Positions 1-7,587 of a stretch of 23,160 bases of DNA are shown here, piece after piece. The position numbers were made by a program, and so were the translations under genes. Each line of letters starts with the position of its first letter. The first letter of the stretch is position 1. Below the pieces are notes generated by a model. That model was given only the letters and a program-made list of their open reading frames with translations. It was not told the origin of the DNA and did no database searches. This stretch comes from JBBSJV01 sp038256935 (GTDB lineage Bacteria; Patescibacteriota; JACMRA01), in assembly GCA_038256935.1 (NCBI GenBank), contig JBBSJV010000009.1, forward strand, positions 1-23,160. Direction: 5' to 3'.

Positions 1-82
1 ATTTAACCTGTTCGTACTCAATAACTAATTGTTTCATATGAGATAGATAGTTTCTCTCAATTGTTTTATCCTTAATAGGCAT
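1..82 (-). CDS. 5' end of an unidentified leftward gene (partial)
   Basis: An open frame on the minus strand begins at ATG 82-80 and runs off the window edge. It is closed upstream by an in-frame TAA at 103-101. The visible 27 codons begin MPIKDKTIER and are rich in charged residues; a second in-frame ATG lies at 37-35. A good promoter sits just upstream, with its -10 box ending 10 nt before the ATG, which is the main reason to believe the gene is real. There is no Shine-Dalgarno sequence. Too little is visible to name a family. Confidence 0.4.
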   Translation of the reverse strand, partial: MPIKDKTIERNYLSHMKQLVIEYEQVK

Positions 83-92
83 ATGTGATTTA

Positions 93-121
93 ATAATATT
101 TTAACAGATAGATTCTGTCAT
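93..121 (-). promoter_or_regulatory. Promoter for the leftward partial gene
   Basis: On the minus strand ATGACA (121-116), a 17-nt spacer and TATTAT (98-93) make a good sigma-70 promoter. The predicted transcription start is near 86, about 4 nt before the ATG at 82, so the mRNA would be almost leaderless. Confidence 0.5.
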
Positions 122-200
122 TGAATATTTTGACATATACAGAGATGACATTTAAAGTGAGACGAAGTAAGGCTCATAACCTTTTCTAATTAACTCCAGT

Positions 201-3017
201 TTATGAAGTCTTCATGATACCGGCTGGGACGAAGTCTGGGGTGATTTTAAAGATGGTTCTAGCTATCTCTTTATCTACTTCTTCTAGTAAATTGATAAAG
301 ATCTTTAGACCTTCTTCTTTGAATTCTGTTAGTGGATCTTTTTGTGAATATCCACGTAGTCTTACTGCATCTTGTAAATGCTCGATAGTTACTAAATGCT
401 CTGTCCAGAGGATATCAATTGCTCTAAGGAAAGAAAATCTAGTGATGGCAGCTTGTTCTGAATCAGTGTAGTCATCCCATGATTTATTGAGCTGATAAAG
501 CATTTTCTCGGTCAAGAATAGTGCGATACGGCGGCTTTTGTACTTCTCATCTTGGAACAAAACTTTGAGCACTTCTACGTCAAAATCAGTTAATTTCAAG
601 ACCCCTTTTAGATCAGCTGAGACTCTTTCTAGATAAGTTTTGTATTCAGGTGAGTCAACTTTTTTTGGTTTTTTAAGGTCTTTAATAATCCTATAAACTT
701 CACGATAGATGGATTTTTCAACTTCTTTCTTCCATTCAAAATCTTCGTTCATTAGTACTTTGTGTCTTCTTGAATAGATTACCGATCTTTGTCTGTTGAT
801 AACATCGTCGTAGTCTGTAACGTGCTTACGAATATCAAAGTTTTGTCCTTCAATTTTCTTTTGAGCTTCTTCAATCAGCCATGAGATGGAATTGTGCTGT
901 ATTGCCTCATGATCAGCTATTGGTAAGAACTGGTAGAATTTTAATCTGTCCCCTCCAAACACTCTGATCAAGTAATCTTCAAGTGATACGTAGAATTGAC
1001 TGCTACCATTATCACCTTGACGTCCTGCTCTTCCTCTTAATTGATTATCGATACGTCTACTTTCATGGCGTTCTGTACCGATGACATGCAGACCACCAAG
1101 AGCTAAGATATCTTCATGATCCTTTTTCCAAGCAGCAAATTTGGATTTGTCTTTTGGCGGTTCGCCTCCTAATTTGATATCGATTCCACGACCTGCAATG
1201 TTAGTTGCTAGTGTTACAGAACCACGTCTTCCAGCTTCTGAGATGATCTTAGCTTCTTGTTCATGGTTTTTAGCGTTTAAGATTTGATGCGGAACGTTGT
1301 ATTTTTTCAAAAATTCTGAAAGTAATAGATTCTTTTCAATAGAAGTAGTACCGATTAGAACTGGTTGTCCAGTTTTATTCATAGCCTGTACGTCCATAGC
1401 AATAGCTTCAAACTTACCTTTTTCGGACTTGTAAATATTATCTGGTCTGTCTATACGTGAAATTGGTCTGTTTGTGGGGATTGTTACTACGATCAATTTG
1501 TAAATCTTAAAGAACTCCTCAGATTCTGTAGCAGCTGTTCCTGTCATACCTGATAACTTCTCATAGAGTCTAAAGTAGTTTTGGAAAGTAATCGATGCTG
1601 TAGTCTTGCTTTCAGATTGCACCTTAACATCTTCTTTAGCTTCGATAGCTTGGTGAAGTCCTTGGTTGTAACGACGTCCTACCATCATACGACCTGTGTT
1701 TTCATCCACGATCACAATTTCACCATCTCTTACAACATACTCTTTGTCTTTAGTAAATAATGCTTCAGCACGTAAAGCTTGATCCAAGTGATGAATTAAA
1801 ACTACATTTTCTGGACTTCCATATAGATTAGAACTACCAATCTCTCGCTCTACTTTTTCGATACCTAATTCTGTTAAAGTAACGATCTTTCGTTTTTCAT
1901 CTACTTCGTAGTCAATGTCTCTGCGAAGTCTTTTCACAATAGAAGAGAACTGTTTGTATCTAGCTGAAGAATCTGCATCTTGAGAAGAGATAATAAGTGG
2001 AGTTCTAGCCTCATCAATCAAAATAGAGTCAACCTCATCCACAATTGCTACTGTATGACCTGCTCTTTGAGATACTTCTTGTGGGGTAGAAGCCATGTTA
2101 TCGCGAAGATAGTCAAAACCAAATTCACTATTAACACCATACACAACATCTACTGGTCTTTCTAGCTCACCATCCCAATATGCACGTTTTCTATCACAGT
2201 GAACGAGATGTTCTACGTCTAAAACAGTTCGAGAATCTTCTTTTTCACCATCTTCGAAGGTTTCCATAAGCCCTGCGGATCTTTTCTGATCGTTTAATTC
2301 AGAGGATTCAGCACCAAATTTGAAATAAAAACTAGCTTGATTTTGGATAACTCCGATTGATAAACCTAAGAAATTGTAGATTTGCCCCATCCAACTCGCA
2401 TCACGTCTAGCAAGGTAGTCATTAACAGTAACCAAATGAACTTGGTTTTGTGGTGGAAGTGCATTTAAATATCCAGATAATGTGGAAACAAGTGTTTTAC
2501 CTTCTCCAGTCCTCATTTCAGCGATACGACCTTCGTGAAGTACCATACCACCAATTAATTGCACAGGGAAATGTTTGAGACCAATTGCTCTAAAAGCTCC
2601 TTCTCGAACAGTTGCAAAAGCCTCTGGTAAGATATCATTTAAGATCTTTTCTTTGACTTTGATATCAGTAACGCCTTCGAATTTGGCTCTAAATCTTTCT
2701 GTTTCTCCCCTTAATTGAGAGTCAGTCATGGCTTTGTATTTGTCTTCAAGACTCAAGATCTTGGCTACTGTTTTATCGTATCTACTTAGTTCTTTACCTT
2801 CTCCAACTAATCTACTTAGGACCTTGCTTGTCAGGCTTTTCTTATTAAGTGCTTTCTGCTCCTTAGTCATTTTTGGCTGTCCATTAACAACCATATTAGA
2901 TTCATTTAAGATATCTACTTCAGGAGTAGCTACAGTCTCAATGAGAGTCTCTTTTGGCTTTGAAGTGGTTTTTTTGACGGATTTATTTTTACTCTTAGTT
3001 GAGGATTTGGTACTCAT
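201..3017 (-). CDS. secA: Preprotein translocase ATPase SecA
   Basis: SecA is the cytoplasmic ATPase that pushes preproteins through SecYEG. The 938-residue protein has the diagnostic motifs: Walker A MRTGEGKT (168-175), DEVDSILIDEARTP (327-340), SGMTGTA, the second-lobe AGRGIDIKLGG and the QLRGRAGRQGD arginine-finger motif. Three features differ from textbook SecA. The Walker A lies about 65 residues later than usual because of a lysine/serine/threonine-rich N-terminal extension. Roughly 45 extra residues lie between the GLSIGV strand and FDYLRDN (about 228-285). The protein ends at DFVPAGIMKTS, without the C-terminal zinc-binding cysteine motif. The ATG at 3017 follows TTTATA by 6 nt with no Shine-Dalgarno. 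A TTGACA on the same strand at 3075-3070 lacks a convincing -10 at normal spacing. The gene is divergent from cysS across a 114-bp gap. Confidence 0.97.
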   Translation of the reverse strand: MSTKSSTKSKNKSVKKTTSKPKETLIETVATPEVDILNESNMVVNGQPKMTKEQKALNKKSLTSKVLSRLVGEGKELSRYDKTVAKILSLEDKYKAMTDSQLRGETERFRAKFEGVTDIKVKEKILNDILPEAFATVREGAFRAIGLKHFPVQLIGGMVLHEGRIAEMRTGEGKTLVSTLSGYLNALPPQNQVHLVTVNDYLARRDASWMGQIYNFLGLSIGVIQNQASFYFKFGAESSELNDQKRSAGLMETFEDGEKEDSRTVLDVEHLVHCDRKRAYWDGELERPVDVVYGVNSEFGFDYLRDNMASTPQEVSQRAGHTVAIVDEVDSILIDEARTPLIISSQDADSSARYKQFSSIVKRLRRDIDYEVDEKRKIVTLTELGIEKVEREIGSSNLYGSPENVVLIHHLDQALRAEALFTKDKEYVVRDGEIVIVDENTGRMMVGRRYNQGLHQAIEAKEDVKVQSESKTTASITFQNYFRLYEKLSGMTGTAATESEEFFKIYKLIVVTIPTNRPISRIDRPDNIYKSEKGKFEAIAMDVQAMNKTGQPVLIGTTSIEKNLLLSEFLKKYNVPHQILNAKNHEQEAKIISEAGRRGSVTLATNIAGRGIDIKLGGEPPKDKSKFAAWKKDHEDILALGGLHVIGTERHESRRIDNQLRGRAGRQGDNGSSQFYVSLEDYLIRVFGGDRLKFYQFLPIADHEAIQHNSISWLIEEAQKKIEGQNFDIRKHVTDYDDVINRQRSVIYSRRHKVLMNEDFEWKKEVEKSIYREVYRIIKDLKKPKKVDSPEYKTYLERVSADLKGVLKLTDFDVEVLKVLFQDEKYKSRRIALFLTEKMLYQLNKSWDDYTDSEQAAITRFSFLRAIDILWTEHLVTIEHLQDAVRLRGYSQKDPLTEFKEEGLKIFINLLEEVDKEIARTIFKITPDFVPAGIMKTS

Positions 3018-3131
3018 ATACTTTATAAAACAGTTTTATATGTCTTAATTTGATTCTTTACCCTGGTTTTGTCAAGGCTATTTTGCTTGACGTAATGGGC
3101 AATTATCAGTTGTCTAAGATTAATTATAACT

Positions 3132-4841
3132 ATGTCCAAATCCCTCAAGCTTTTTGATACCTACCAAAAAAAAGTAATCCAGATCTCACCGAAGACCACA
3201 GTAGAAAAAGGAATCCTCAAAATTTACTCTTGTGGCCCAACTGTTTATTATTATCAGCATATCGGGAATATGGATGCAATTTTTTTACCTGATCTGATTC
3301 GCCGCGTTGCTATTCTTGCTGGGTTTGAAGTGCAATGGGTTTCTAATATCACTGATGTGGGGCATTTAGTTGGAGATGGAGATGAAGGTGAGGATAAATT
3401 GGAAGTTGGAGCCAAAAGAGAAAATAAGTCAGTTGAAGAGATTATAAAACACTACAACGATGATTTTAGAAACCAAGCTAGTAGTATTAGAGTTCACCTG
3501 CCAAAAGGCAATTACAATCCAAGAGCTACGGAATATATAGAGGAGCAAATGTTACTCACAGTAAAATTACTGGAAAAAGATTTAGCCTATATAACTGATA
3601 TTGGAATCTATCTTGATTCAGAAAAAGTAATTGAGATCCTGAAAATAAATTCAGTTGAGTATTCAAGTTTGCTACCGATTTTGAAAAATTTAGACTTGGC
3701 CTCCAAAGAAAATAGTAAGTTTAATGATCGAGAAATAATTTCTGGAGCAAAGCATTTAGCAGATTTTGTGATCTGGAAATTTGTAGATAGAATGAGCCTT
3801 CAAAAATGGAAGTTTGAAGATTATCCGGAGATCATGTGGCACTTTGATAAGATTAAAGCAAATCGAATACAAAATGCTCCAAAACACTTTATGGAAGAAG
3901 GCAAAGAGCTGGAATTTAGCTCGCAAGAATTAAAATTTCTATCAGAATCTATTAATATCGAAAAGATAAAAACTAAATGGGGTTGCCCTGGTTGGCACTC
4001 AGAGTGTGTGTGTATGATTTCTCAGACTATCGGGAGTCAGCTTTTCTCTAAAGACGGTGAGGAAGTTATTAGTCAAAACCAATTTGAAATAGATATTCAC
4101 ACTGGCGGAGAAGACCATATCGATATTCATCACCAAAACGAAATTATTCAATCTGAAGCTCTTGGATTTCACTTGTCTAAATATTGGATTCATAACAAGT
4201 TTATCACTGTTGACGGGCAAAAGATGAGTAAATCTCTGGGTAATGTTTATTTAGTCTTAGGAACTAAAGCAGAAACAGGGTTTGAAACAATTCAGGAGCA
4301 TGGGTTTTTACCTTTATCATACAGAATGATGTTACTAGAACATGATTATCGCCAGCAAATTAATTTTACTTGGGATAAACTGGCTCAATCGCAAAAAAGA
4401 CTATTTAATCTTAGAAAATCTGTCTCTCAAATTATTTCTTTTGCTCAGACAAAATATAGTAATAGTGAAATTGAAAATGCCCAAGTAGAGAGCAAGCAAT
4501 TAGATTTTTATTTGGATATGGCTCTGGATAATTTGAATTTTCCATTGCTACTTGAGAAGTTGCAACAGTTAATAGACGAGACAGTTACTGACGCTATAAA
4601 AAAAGATATTATTAATCTTAAAAATTTGGCTTTGATTAGAAAAATCGACGTTAGTTTATTGGATTTAGATCTATTTATAGTTGCCCCAGACTATGTATTG
4701 GAGTTAGTTAAAAAAAGATTGGAAGCCAAAGCTAATAAAGATTATCAGGCAAGTGATGAGATAAGAAATGAGCTCAAAGAAATGGGCTGGCAAGTAGATG
4801 ATTACCCTTGGGGTAGTGGGGTTTGGAAGATGGGGAGTTGA
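3132..4841 (+). CDS. cysS: Cysteinyl-tRNA synthetase
   Basis: Class I synthetase that charges tRNA-Cys. Visible landmarks are SCGPTVYYYQHIGN, with the Zn ligand C34 and HIGH-type signature HIGN (43-46); GCPGWHSEC with C285 and C292; the HTGGEDHIDIHHQNE metal/substrate segment; and KMSKS at 364-368. At 569 residues it is about 100 longer than typical bacterial CysRS. Much of the excess lies between the WK of the catalytic fold (W215) and WGCPGWH (W283), normally a linker of around 20 residues. A further short insertion precedes HTGGEDH. The C-terminal region keeps the usual helical segment (RLEAKANKDYQASDEIRNEL) and ends at a true TGA stop. There is no Shine-Dalgarno before ATG 3132; AT-rich TATAAC ends 1 nt before it. 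Confidence 0.95.
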   Translation: MSKSLKLFDTYQKKVIQISPKTTVEKGILKIYSCGPTVYYYQHIGNMDAIFLPDLIRRVAILAGFEVQWVSNITDVGHLVGDGDEGEDKLEVGAKRENKSVEEIIKHYNDDFRNQASSIRVHLPKGNYNPRATEYIEEQMLLTVKLLEKDLAYITDIGIYLDSEKVIEILKINSVEYSSLLPILKNLDLASKENSKFNDREIISGAKHLADFVIWKFVDRMSLQKWKFEDYPEIMWHFDKIKANRIQNAPKHFMEEGKELEFSSQELKFLSESINIEKIKTKWGCPGWHSECVCMISQTIGSQLFSKDGEEVISQNQFEIDIHTGGEDHIDIHHQNEIIQSEALGFHLSKYWIHNKFITVDGQKMSKSLGNVYLVLGTKAETGFETIQEHGFLPLSYRMMLLEHDYRQQINFTWDKLAQSQKRLFNLRKSVSQIISFAQTKYSNSEIENAQVESKQLDFYLDMALDNLNFPLLLEKLQQLIDETVTDAIKKDIINLKNLALIRKIDVSLLDLDLFIVAPDYVLELVKKRLEAKANKDYQASDEIRNELKEMGWQVDDYPWGSGVWKMGS

Positions 4842-5190
4842 TTTAATTCCTAAATTACAATAATTTGTCATCTCGAAGTCTAGCTCAGAGATATCATAGG
4901 GCGGCTCAGTGGAAGGCAGCTAAAGTGTTAAACAATCACCTGTTATTGCATACTTACCGGGTTTTCCTTAAAATTTATAATTATTAGAGTGGTTTTACTA
5001 CGCCATCTCATGTGGAGGTTGGGGGAAAATATGTTCGTTTAATGGTATTTTGGTTAAGGCGATTTTCAAATCTTTTGCAGCATAAATCAAGTACATATAT
5101 ACAAATCAATTTAAACCATAACAAAAAGTTAACAACGGGAGAATTAAAATCCTCCCCTGCGAAGCAAAAAGGTGGAAGATCCAGCCCGAT
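4842..5190. other. Gene-free intergenic stretch
   Basis: Between the end of cysS and the repeat cluster I see no convincing gene. A 65-codon open frame at 5012-5209 starts at GTG and has low-complexity composition that runs into the repeats, so I do not annotate it. A TATAAT (4976-4981) lacks a -35 at normal spacing. GGCTCAGTGGAAGGCAGC near 4902-4919 faintly recalls tRNA or SRP RNA, but no flanking complement or T-arm was found. One hairpin is listed separately. Confidence 0.5.
5137..5156 (-). terminator. Candidate hairpin downstream of the sugar dehydrogenase
   Basis: Read on the minus strand, an 8-bp stem (GGGAGGAT / ATTCTCCC, one G-U pair) closes a TTTA loop. A run of five T begins only about 10 nt further on, so this is weak as an intrinsic terminator. 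It lies about 135 nt beyond the sugar dehydrogenase stop, past two copies of the local repeat. On the plus strand the same stem contains an A-C mismatch, so the minus-strand reading is favoured. Confidence 0.35.
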
Positions 5191-5235
5191 AATGCTTAGC
5201 TTCGCTTAGCACTTCTCTCAATCGCCGTTTGGCTT
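5191..5235 (-). repeat. Local repeat family, copy A
   Basis: Read on the minus strand this copy contains ACGGCGATTGAGAGAA followed by AAGCGAAGCTAAGCATT. The 23 bases 5213-5235 are identical to 5286-5308 (copy B), 73 nt away. The AAGCGAAGCTAAGCAT part resembles the AAGCGAAAGCTTAGCAT of copy C at 6609-6625. Confidence 0.7.
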
Positions 5236-5246
5236 GGTGAGAGGAA

Positions 5247-5308
5247 CAAGTCCGATCTGTTCTAGCTAATGCCTACGCATTGCCTTTCTCTCAATCGCCG
5301 TTTGGCTT
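5247..5308 (-). repeat. Local repeat family, copy B, overlapping a gene end
   Basis: Bases 5286-5308 repeat 5213-5235 exactly and include the last codons and stop of the sugar dehydrogenase. As the reverse complement, 5247-5301 aligns along about 55 bases with copy C (6589-6641): ACGGC(G/A)ATTGAGAGAAAGGCAA, a diverged middle, then AGATCGGACTTG. The middle holds a hairpin AATGC-CTAC-GCATT. Confidence 0.7.
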
Positions 5309-6505
5309 TATTCTGTAGATCTTATCATCGCCGTCTAATATCTCCCCTCTCCCATCTCTATTACTACTAGTAAAATAAATATACCCATCAGGGCCTTGTA
5401 CTATCTCTCGTATTCGGCCCAAATTTCCAATATCTAATTTAGCATAGCTTAGGACTTCTTGAGGGTTTTGTGGGTTAAATCTGATTCTAATAATCCCTTC
5501 TCCTCTAAGTGCTCCAAAAAATAAATCCCCTTTGAATTGATTAAAACTCTCGCCATCATAAACCATGGCTGAGGCTGGAGCTTCTGCGGGAGTAAATACA
5601 AGTAGAGGTGAAACCAAGCCTTCTCGGCTGTCAGTGTGAGAGACAATTGGCCAGCCATAATTACCTCCACCTTTAATAACATTGACTTCATCTCCGCCAG
5701 CAGGTCCATCAAAAATACTTGGACCGTGTTCTGTACTATACATTGTGTTGGTGTCTTTATTCCAAGCTATTCCTTGAGGATTTCTATGTCCATAAGAATA
5801 CACTCTAGAACCAGTTATAGGGTTGTCGTCAGGGATACTGCCATCGGTATTTATCCTTAGTATTTTACCTGCTAGTGAATTCAAATCTTGAGCCAAATTT
5901 CTATCAGTAGCGTCTCCTGTGGTAATATACAATTTATCATCAGGGCCAAAACCTAATCTACAACCAGCGTGGAATTGAGCAGCTGGGATATTATCAATAA
6001 GTATACTATCTTGGCTTAGAGAAGCTCCATCGAATCTGTATTTAACTACCTTATCTTTTAGACTACCATCTACATTATAGGCGTAGCAAATATAAATAAA
6101 TGGATTAATATCAAAATCAGGGTCTGTCACCATACCCATAAGACCTTCTTCACTATTTGAAGACACATCAGGAATTGTAAGAATCTCGTTTCTCTCCATG
6201 TTATTAAGGTTAAAACTTGAAATAACACCCTTTCTTTCTGCTACTAGCAATATATCTGAATCTAAAAACCCTAAGCTCCAAGGAACCTCCCAGCCTCTAC
6301 TAACTGACTCGATTTGATAACTATCTCTACTAATATCTGCAGTTTGTCTTATCAAGGAAGGGTTAATTATCACTTCTTGGTTTGGCTCTAATTGTTTTTG
6401 AAAAAAAGCTGTATAAACAAGAAACCAGATAAGACCAATAATCCCAAGAACCACAACAATCAAAACTAGCAGTTGAACAAGATTGGATAATTTAAACTTT
6501 GGCAT
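5291..6505 (-). CDS. Membrane-anchored PQQ-type glucose/sorbosone dehydrogenase
   Basis: Beta-propeller protein of the soluble glucose dehydrogenase / sorbosone dehydrogenase (GSDH) family, which oxidises sugars using PQQ. Of 404 residues, about 11-33 form a transmembrane anchor (LVLIVVVLGIIGLIWFLVY), placing the propeller outside the membrane. Propeller motifs follow: GWEVPWSLGFL (71-81), EGLMGMVTDPDF (120-131), FHAGCRLGFGPDDKLYITTG (178-197), AQDLNSLAGKILRI and GHRNPQG (239-245). H179 and R241 match the catalytic His and the Arg of characterised enzymes. The substrate is unknown, and homologues include proteins without proven dehydrogenase activity. The last codons lie inside a local repeat. 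A weak promoter with TTGACA lies upstream. No PQQ synthesis gene is visible in this window. Confidence 0.85.
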   Translation of the reverse strand: MPKFKLSNLVQLLVLIVVVLGIIGLIWFLVYTAFFQKQLEPNQEVIINPSLIRQTADISRDSYQIESVSRGWEVPWSLGFLDSDILLVAERKGVISSFNLNNMERNEILTIPDVSSNSEEGLMGMVTDPDFDINPFIYICYAYNVDGSLKDKVVKYRFDGASLSQDSILIDNIPAAQFHAGCRLGFGPDDKLYITTGDATDRNLAQDLNSLAGKILRINTDGSIPDDNPITGSRVYSYGHRNPQGIAWNKDTNTMYSTEHGPSIFDGPAGGDEVNVIKGGGNYGWPIVSHTDSREGLVSPLLVFTPAEAPASAMVYDGESFNQFKGDLFFGALRGEGIIRIRFNPQNPQEVLSYAKLDIGNLGRIREIVQGPDGYIYFTSSNRDGRGEILDGDDKIYRIKPNGD

Positions 6506-6523
6506 AAGAGAATAATTGATCCT

Positions 6524-6552
6524 AGCTTAATGAAACAAATACAGCATGTCAA
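6524..6552 (-). promoter_or_regulatory. Weak promoter for the sugar dehydrogenase
   Basis: On the minus strand TTGACA (6552-6547), a 17-nt spacer and TAAGCT (6529-6524) precede the ATG at 6505. The -35 is perfect but the -10 is poor. No Shine-Dalgarno sequence lies between it and the start codon. Confidence 0.35.
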
Positions 6553-6588
6553 AGCCCGCCGGCGAGGCAGGGTTCTAGGTTGAGCCTC

Positions 6589-6646
6589 ACGGCAATTGAG
6601 AGAAAGGCAAGCGAAAGCTTAGCATGAATAGATCGGACTTGCTCCG
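6589..6646 (+). repeat. Local repeat family, copy C (inverted relative to A and B)
   Basis: ACGGCAATTGAGAGAAAGGC (6589-6608) is a 19/20 match to the reverse complement of 5282-5301, so it forms one arm of an inverted repeat that encloses the sugar dehydrogenase. The copy holds two perfect small hairpins: AAGC-GAAA-GCTT (6609-6620) and ATCGGA-CTTGC-TCCGAT (6632-6648). Just before it, a GC-rich hairpin (CCCGCC...GGCAGGG, about 6555-6572) stands out in this AT-rich sequence. Confidence 0.65.
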
Positions 6647-6730
6647 ATTATAAGGCCGCATAGAATATTAATGTCACATTTTGATATTTTTGGAGACTAT
6701 ATTAATATAAAGTTAATTATTAATTATAGT

Positions 6731-6853
6731 ATGAGCATTGATAAGGTATTAGAAGAGTCGTTAAAACAGGCTACACTTTGCCTTGATTTAGGACAGGAGG
6801 GGGATCGAGAGTTAAAAGAAATGATTGATAAGATTATTGATAAATTAAAATAA
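6731..6853 (+). CDS. Small hypothetical protein, 40 residues
   Basis: A short frame beginning MSIDKVLEESLKQATLCLDL and ending DKIIDKLK. It is acidic and amphipathic and looks like a single helical hairpin with no membrane segment. An in-frame ATG at 6671 would give 60 residues, but its extra 20 codons read like AT-rich intergenic sequence. A TATAGT abuts the chosen ATG, and no Shine-Dalgarno is present. It is convergent with the FMN reductase gene. I do not recognise the family. Codon content looks protein-like, but the length leaves real doubt. Confidence 0.4.
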   Translation: MSIDKVLEESLKQATLCLDLGQEGDRELKEMIDKIIDKLK

Positions 6854-6924
6854 CTCTTAGTTTCAAGATATTACTGTTCACTTGATACCCTTTCAAATAA
6901 ATTAACGGTCTTTTGGGCTATTTC

Positions 6925-7536
6925 TTACATCCCGTTTGGGTATGGTTTTTGCAAAATCAAATCAGATTTTCTAAGTTCTATAAAATGCTTAGAGTAGTGG
7001 ATTAAAAGCCTTAGAGTATAATCAATTCTCTCCTTTATATAATTATCACTTTTATCACCAGTCTCTAATTCAAAGTCATTTAAAACCTTCTCCACATCCC
7101 TGATTATCAAATGCTCAGGAAGTAAGGCTAGTCGAGTGTTTTTATACCCAAAGCTTCTTAGCTCCGCTATAGGGTAAGCCCCGCCTCTAGAAGCTGATAC
7201 CCCAACTAAAAGAGTGGGTTTGTGAGCAAGATCTTTATAACTACTTGCAATCAAAAAATTATGCACAGCAGGAGAGGACATACCGCTCCATTCTGGCGAA
7301 ATAATAATTAATCCATCACAAGAGTTTATCTCCTGTGTAATCTTTGACCAATTTTTGTGCCATTTTACTTTATCATCTAAAAAAGCTTCATCTACAAAAG
7401 GAATCTTTTCTTCCCCAAGATCCAATAAATAAACTTGCTGGTCTTCTTGATTTAACAAAACGTGTTGCAAGTAATTTGCTACTTTTCTACTTTGAGAATT
7501 TATTCTTTGACTTCCACTGATAACACCAATTTTCAT
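6925..7536 (-). CDS. NADPH-dependent FMN reductase family flavoprotein
   Basis: Flavodoxin-fold oxidoreductase of the NADPH:FMN/quinone reductase family, acting in the cytoplasm on flavin or quinone-like acceptors. The start MKIGVISGSQRINSQSRKVA is the classic first strand and FMN phosphate-binding loop. SPEWSGMSSPAVHNFL corresponds to the family's PEYNGS..P..LKNAID segment, and GVSASRGGAYPIAELR to the third flavin loop. I chose ATG 7536 because the family begins directly at this strand. An ATG at 7554 would add six residues. TAAATT ends 5 nt before the chosen ATG and there is no Shine-Dalgarno. It lies 51 nt downstream of the epimerase-like gene on the same strand and may be cotranscribed with it. 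The physiological substrate is unknown. Confidence 0.82.
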   Translation of the reverse strand: MKIGVISGSQRINSQSRKVANYLQHVLLNQEDQQVYLLDLGEEKIPFVDEAFLDDKVKWHKNWSKITQEINSCDGLIIISPEWSGMSSPAVHNFLIASSYKDLAHKPTLLVGVSASRGGAYPIAELRSFGYKNTRLALLPEHLIIRDVEKVLNDFELETGDKSDNYIKERIDYTLRLLIHYSKHFIELRKSDLILQKPYPNGM

Positions 7537-7587
7537 ACTAAAATTTACATTCATAAGAGTACCAAAAAACCCAAACTGTAGTCAAAC

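Noticed and set aside
166..180. AAGG/CCTT hairpin after secA as a terminator.
   Set aside because: Stem of only four to five pairs and no T-run on the minus strand.
3132..4841. TGA recoding to Gly as in some Patescibacteria.
   Set aside because: cysS and the sugar dehydrogenase end at TGA exactly where their families end, and no gene here has an internal TGA.
4900..4925. GGCTCAGTGGAAGGCAGC looked like a tRNA D-arm or the apical loop of SRP RNA.
   Set aside because: No T-arm (GGTTCRANNCC) or acceptor complement follows, and the flanks do not pair as an SRP helix, so an RNA gene is not supported.
5012..5209. A 65-codon open frame on the plus strand.
   Set aside because: It starts at GTG, has no family resemblance, and its second half is repeat copy A read in one frame.
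6925..6945. The FMN reductase and sugar dehydrogenase both end with CCAAACGG in a 3-bp hairpin (CCC/GGG and GCC/GGC around AAAC).
   Set aside because: The shared core is only 8 bases and encodes Pro-Asn-Gly in both; the stems are too short to call a signal.
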